Positions 5,130 to 6,592 of a DNA stretch of 6,592 nucleotides are shown one piece after another. The stretch is from an uncultured Alphaproteobacteria bacterium (GTDB lineage Bacteria; Pseudomonadota; Alphaproteobacteria; CAKMZR01). The stretch's first letter is position 1. Each line of letters opens with the position of its first letter. The stretch lies in contig CAKMZR010000092.1 of NCBI GenBank assembly GCA_929200455.1, forward strand, positions 1 to 6,592, read 5' to 3'. The translations under genes were made by a program, and so were the position numbers. The notes under the pieces are model-generated. The model saw only the letters and a list, made by a program, of their open reading frames with translations, did not search any database and was not told where the DNA came from.

Positions 5130-6361
5130 AGGGCTGCGTCCAAATGATTTGCGATGGCTTTGAGGAATTCTTCGGTGGTGAGCCAAGTTTGGTTTTCGTC
5201 GATGAGGAGGGCGAGGTCTTTTGTCATGGCCCCTGACTCAACGGCACTGATGCATGCTTTTTCGATTTTGGTGGCGAAATTGACGACCTCTGGCGTGTTG
5301 TCTTTTTGGCCTCTGTAGGTGAGGGCGCGACTCCAAGCGAAGAGGGAAGCGATGGGATTTGTGGAGGTGGCGAAACCTTTTTGGTGTTGTCGGAAGTGCC
5401 TGGTGACGGTTCCGTGTGCGGCTTCGGTTTCTATGGCGGACCCGTCGGCATTCATGAGGACGGAGGTCATGAGTCCGAGAGATCCGAATCCTTGGGCGAC
5501 CATATCGGACTGGACATCGCCGTCATAATTTTTGGCGGCCCATAGGAATCCGCCTTCTCCTCGCAGGGCGTAGGCGACGAGGTCGTCGATGAGTCGGTGT
5601 TGGTATGTGATGTTGAGTTTTTCGAACTGTGTTTTGAAGGATTGGTTGTAGACGTCTTCGAAGACATCTTTGAAGAGTCCGTCATGTGTTTTGAGGATGG
5701 TATTTTTTGTGGAGAGGAAGACGGGTACTTTTTGGGAAAGTCCGTAGAGGAAGCAGGCTTGAGCGAAGTCTTGAATACTTGATTTCACGGTATAGAATCC
5801 GACGAGAGCGGCTTGGTCGTCTGGATGGGCGTGGGTATCGGGGTTGAAGTGGAAGACATCTTTTTCTTGGATATCGGAGCCATCGTCGGGAGTGAATCGT
5901 AGGGAGAGGGTTCCTTTTGTGTGGATGGGCATTTCTTTGGCTTGATAGATATCGCCGAAGGCGTGTCTGGCGATGATGATGGGCAAGGACCAATGGGGGA
6001 CGAGGCGGGGTACGTTTTGGCAGATGATGGGTTCACGAAAGACGGTACCGTTTAGGATGTGTCGAATGGTGGCGTTTGGGGATCGCCAAGCTTTTTTGAG
6101 TCCGTATTCTTGGACTCGTGTTTCGTCTGCGGTGATGGTGGCACATTTTACGCCGACTCCATGTTTGAGGATGGCTTTTCCGGCTTCTTTGGTGACTTCG
6201 TCATCTGTGTTGTCGCGATTTTGGATGGAGAGGTCGTAGGTTTCAAGATGGACATCGCATCGGGGTAGGATGATTTGGTCAAGAATTTGCGACCAAATGA
6301 CGCGGGTCATTTCGTCGCCTTCGATATTGACAAGGGGTGTTTTGACGAGGATTTTGGGCAT
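5126..6361 (-). CDS. icd: NADP-dependent isocitrate dehydrogenase, eukaryote-like type
   Basis: This enzyme oxidatively decarboxylates isocitrate to 2-oxoglutarate in the TCA cycle, producing NADPH. The 411-residue sequence resembles eukaryotic IDH1/IDH2 and the related enzymes of many alphaproteobacteria, not the E. coli Icd type. Signatures include IEGDEMTRVIW near the N-terminus, NGTVFREPI with Arg109, RHAFGD with Arg132, KNYDGDVQSD, and EAAHGTVTRH. Aligned by eye to human IDH1, Arg100, Arg109, Arg132 and Tyr139 match directly. Lys209, Asp249, Asp272 and Asp276 match the catalytic lysine and metal-binding aspartates. His123 in VPHW stands where Gly is usual. The start at 6359-6361 is chosen because AGGA lies 6 bases upstream and the product then begins MPKILVKTP, as in relatives. 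A TTG 29 codons earlier is unlikely. The stop abuts the 15-bp array. Confidence 0.96.
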   Translation of the reverse strand: MPKILVKTPLVNIEGDEMTRVIWSQILDQIILPRCDVHLETYDLSIQNRDNTDDEVTKEAGKAILKHGVGVKCATITADETRVQEYGLKKAWRSPNATIRHILNGTVFREPIICQNVPRLVPHWSLPIIIARHAFGDIYQAKEMPIHTKGTLSLRFTPDDGSDIQEKDVFHFNPDTHAHPDDQAALVGFYTVKSSIQDFAQACFLYGLSQKVPVFLSTKNTILKTHDGLFKDVFEDVYNQSFKTQFEKLNITYQHRLIDDLVAYALRGEGGFLWAAKNYDGDVQSDMVAQGFGSLGLMTSVLMNADGSAIETEAAHGTVTRHFRQHQKGFATSTNPIASLFAWSRALTYRGQKDNTPEVVNFATKIEKACISAVESGAMTKDLALLIDENQTWLTTEEFLKAIANHLDAAL

Positions 6362-6367
6362 GATGTG

Positions 6368-6371
6368 TCCT
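6368..6371 (-). promoter_or_regulatory. Ribosome binding site choosing the icd start
   Basis: The minus strand reads AGGA six bases before the ATG at 6361. The icd frame stays open further upstream, so this site and the family N-terminus decide the start. Confidence 0.6.
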
Positions 6372-6404
6372 GAGGGTTTTGGTGTTTTGAGGGAAGAAAG
6401 GGTT

Positions 6405-6428
6405 TGGAATAAAAGGGGTGGAATAAAA
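6405..6428. repeat. Direct repeat tggaataaaa in the icd leader
   Basis: The 10-base word tggaataaaa occurs at 6405-6414 and 6419-6428, a 14-base period, between the hairpin at 6433-6452 and the icd start. Its place 44 to 67 bases before the start codon would suit a promoter or regulator-binding site. No known consensus is recognised. Confidence 0.5.
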
Positions 6429-6468
6429 AATACACCTTGACATTCCAAGGTGGTCAGTGTTTTTTTTT
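6425..6468 (-). terminator. Terminator-like hairpin upstream of icd
   Basis: A 7-bp perfect inverted repeat, CACCTTG and CAAGGTG with a 6-base loop, spans 6433-6452. In the minus direction it is followed after two bases by six T (6430-6425) and preceded by nine A (6468-6460), the classic intrinsic terminator form. In the plus direction nine T follow after a 7-base gap, a weaker arrangement. It most likely ends a minus-strand gene beyond the right edge, or attenuates transcription entering icd. Confidence 0.6.
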
Positions 6469-6490
6469 GTTTATGCGGTCGTGTCTTTGC

Positions 6491-6592
6491 GGCTAGGGGT
6501 GGGGTAAAGAAGCTGGGGTGGGAAGAAATGGGTGTGGGGGAAGAAGCTGGGGTGGGTTGAAGAAGCTGGGGTGGGTTAAAGAAGCGGGTGTG
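6491..6592. repeat. G-rich degenerate tandem array at the right edge
   Basis: The core agaagctggggtggg is perfect at 6508-6522, 6542-6556 and 6561-6575. A diverged form lies at 6524-6541 and a partial copy at 6580-6592. Units are about 16 to 19 bases, and the array is cut by the window edge. The + strand carries many GGG and GGGG runs, including GGGGTGGGG at 6496-6504. No gene was identified here. The minus strand may hold the end of a gene lying to the right. Confidence 0.8.

Noticed and set aside
4794..5186. Minus-strand open frame with a repeated Lys-Ser-His-Arg-Pro pattern through the 15-bp array
   Set aside because: It overlaps both the folB 3' end and the icd 3' end out of frame, and the repeat peptide simply reflects the tandem array. 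No ribosome site or family similarity was seen.
6436..6442. CTTGACA on the + strand as a rightward promoter -35
   Set aside because: The bases are part of the terminator-like hairpin and no -10-like hexamer lies 16 to 18 bases downstream, only a T-run.
6362..6592. The icd frame stays open upstream to the right edge, so icd could be longer or fused to another gene
   Set aside because: No ATG occurs in that stretch, it runs through the terminator-like hairpin and the G-rich array, and the AGGA site plus the family N-terminus support the start at 6361. The C/A-rich minus strand has few stops by composition.

Overview
The window looks like chromosomal housekeeping DNA from an alphaproteobacterium. 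The basis is the alphaproteobacterial style of RecA, a eukaryote-like NADP isocitrate dehydrogenase of the kind common in that class, and a Tim14/Pam18-like J-protein. The order cannot be settled from the sequence. Base composition is about half G+C but extremely strand-asymmetric: the + strand is G+T rich whether the gene lies on + or -. By GC-skew logic the + strand is probably the leading strand, so five of the six main genes would be on the lagging strand.

Layout, left to right. A 20-bp tandem repeat (1-74) forms the end of gluQ (minus), a glutamyl-queuosine tRNA(Asp) synthetase. A 129-base pyrimidine-rich gap follows, then recA (minus) with a 199-base A-tract-rich leader. Next is a minus-strand pair with a 4-base ATGA overlap: lpd (dihydrolipoamide dehydrogenase), transcribed first, and a membrane J-domain protein. 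Divergent from lpd is folB (plus, dihydroneopterin aldolase), preceded by a possible 22-codon leader ORF whose stop overlaps a folB start codon. Convergent with folB is icd (minus). The folB-icd gap holds a 2 x 21-bp and a 6 x 15-bp tandem repeat; the 15-bp unit is self-complementary. Upstream of icd are a terminator-like hairpin, a direct repeat and a G-rich degenerate array that runs off the right edge.

The genes cover central carbon metabolism (icd and the E3 subunit shared by 2-oxoacid dehydrogenases), folate synthesis (folB), DNA repair (recA), tRNA modification (gluQ) and protein handling at the membrane (J-protein). No mobile element, CRISPR array, tRNA or rRNA was seen, and no clearly new multi-gene system. 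The most unusual features are three short tandem arrays placed at or beside gene ends, two of which touch coding ends, and the pairing of lpd with a Tim14-like J-protein.
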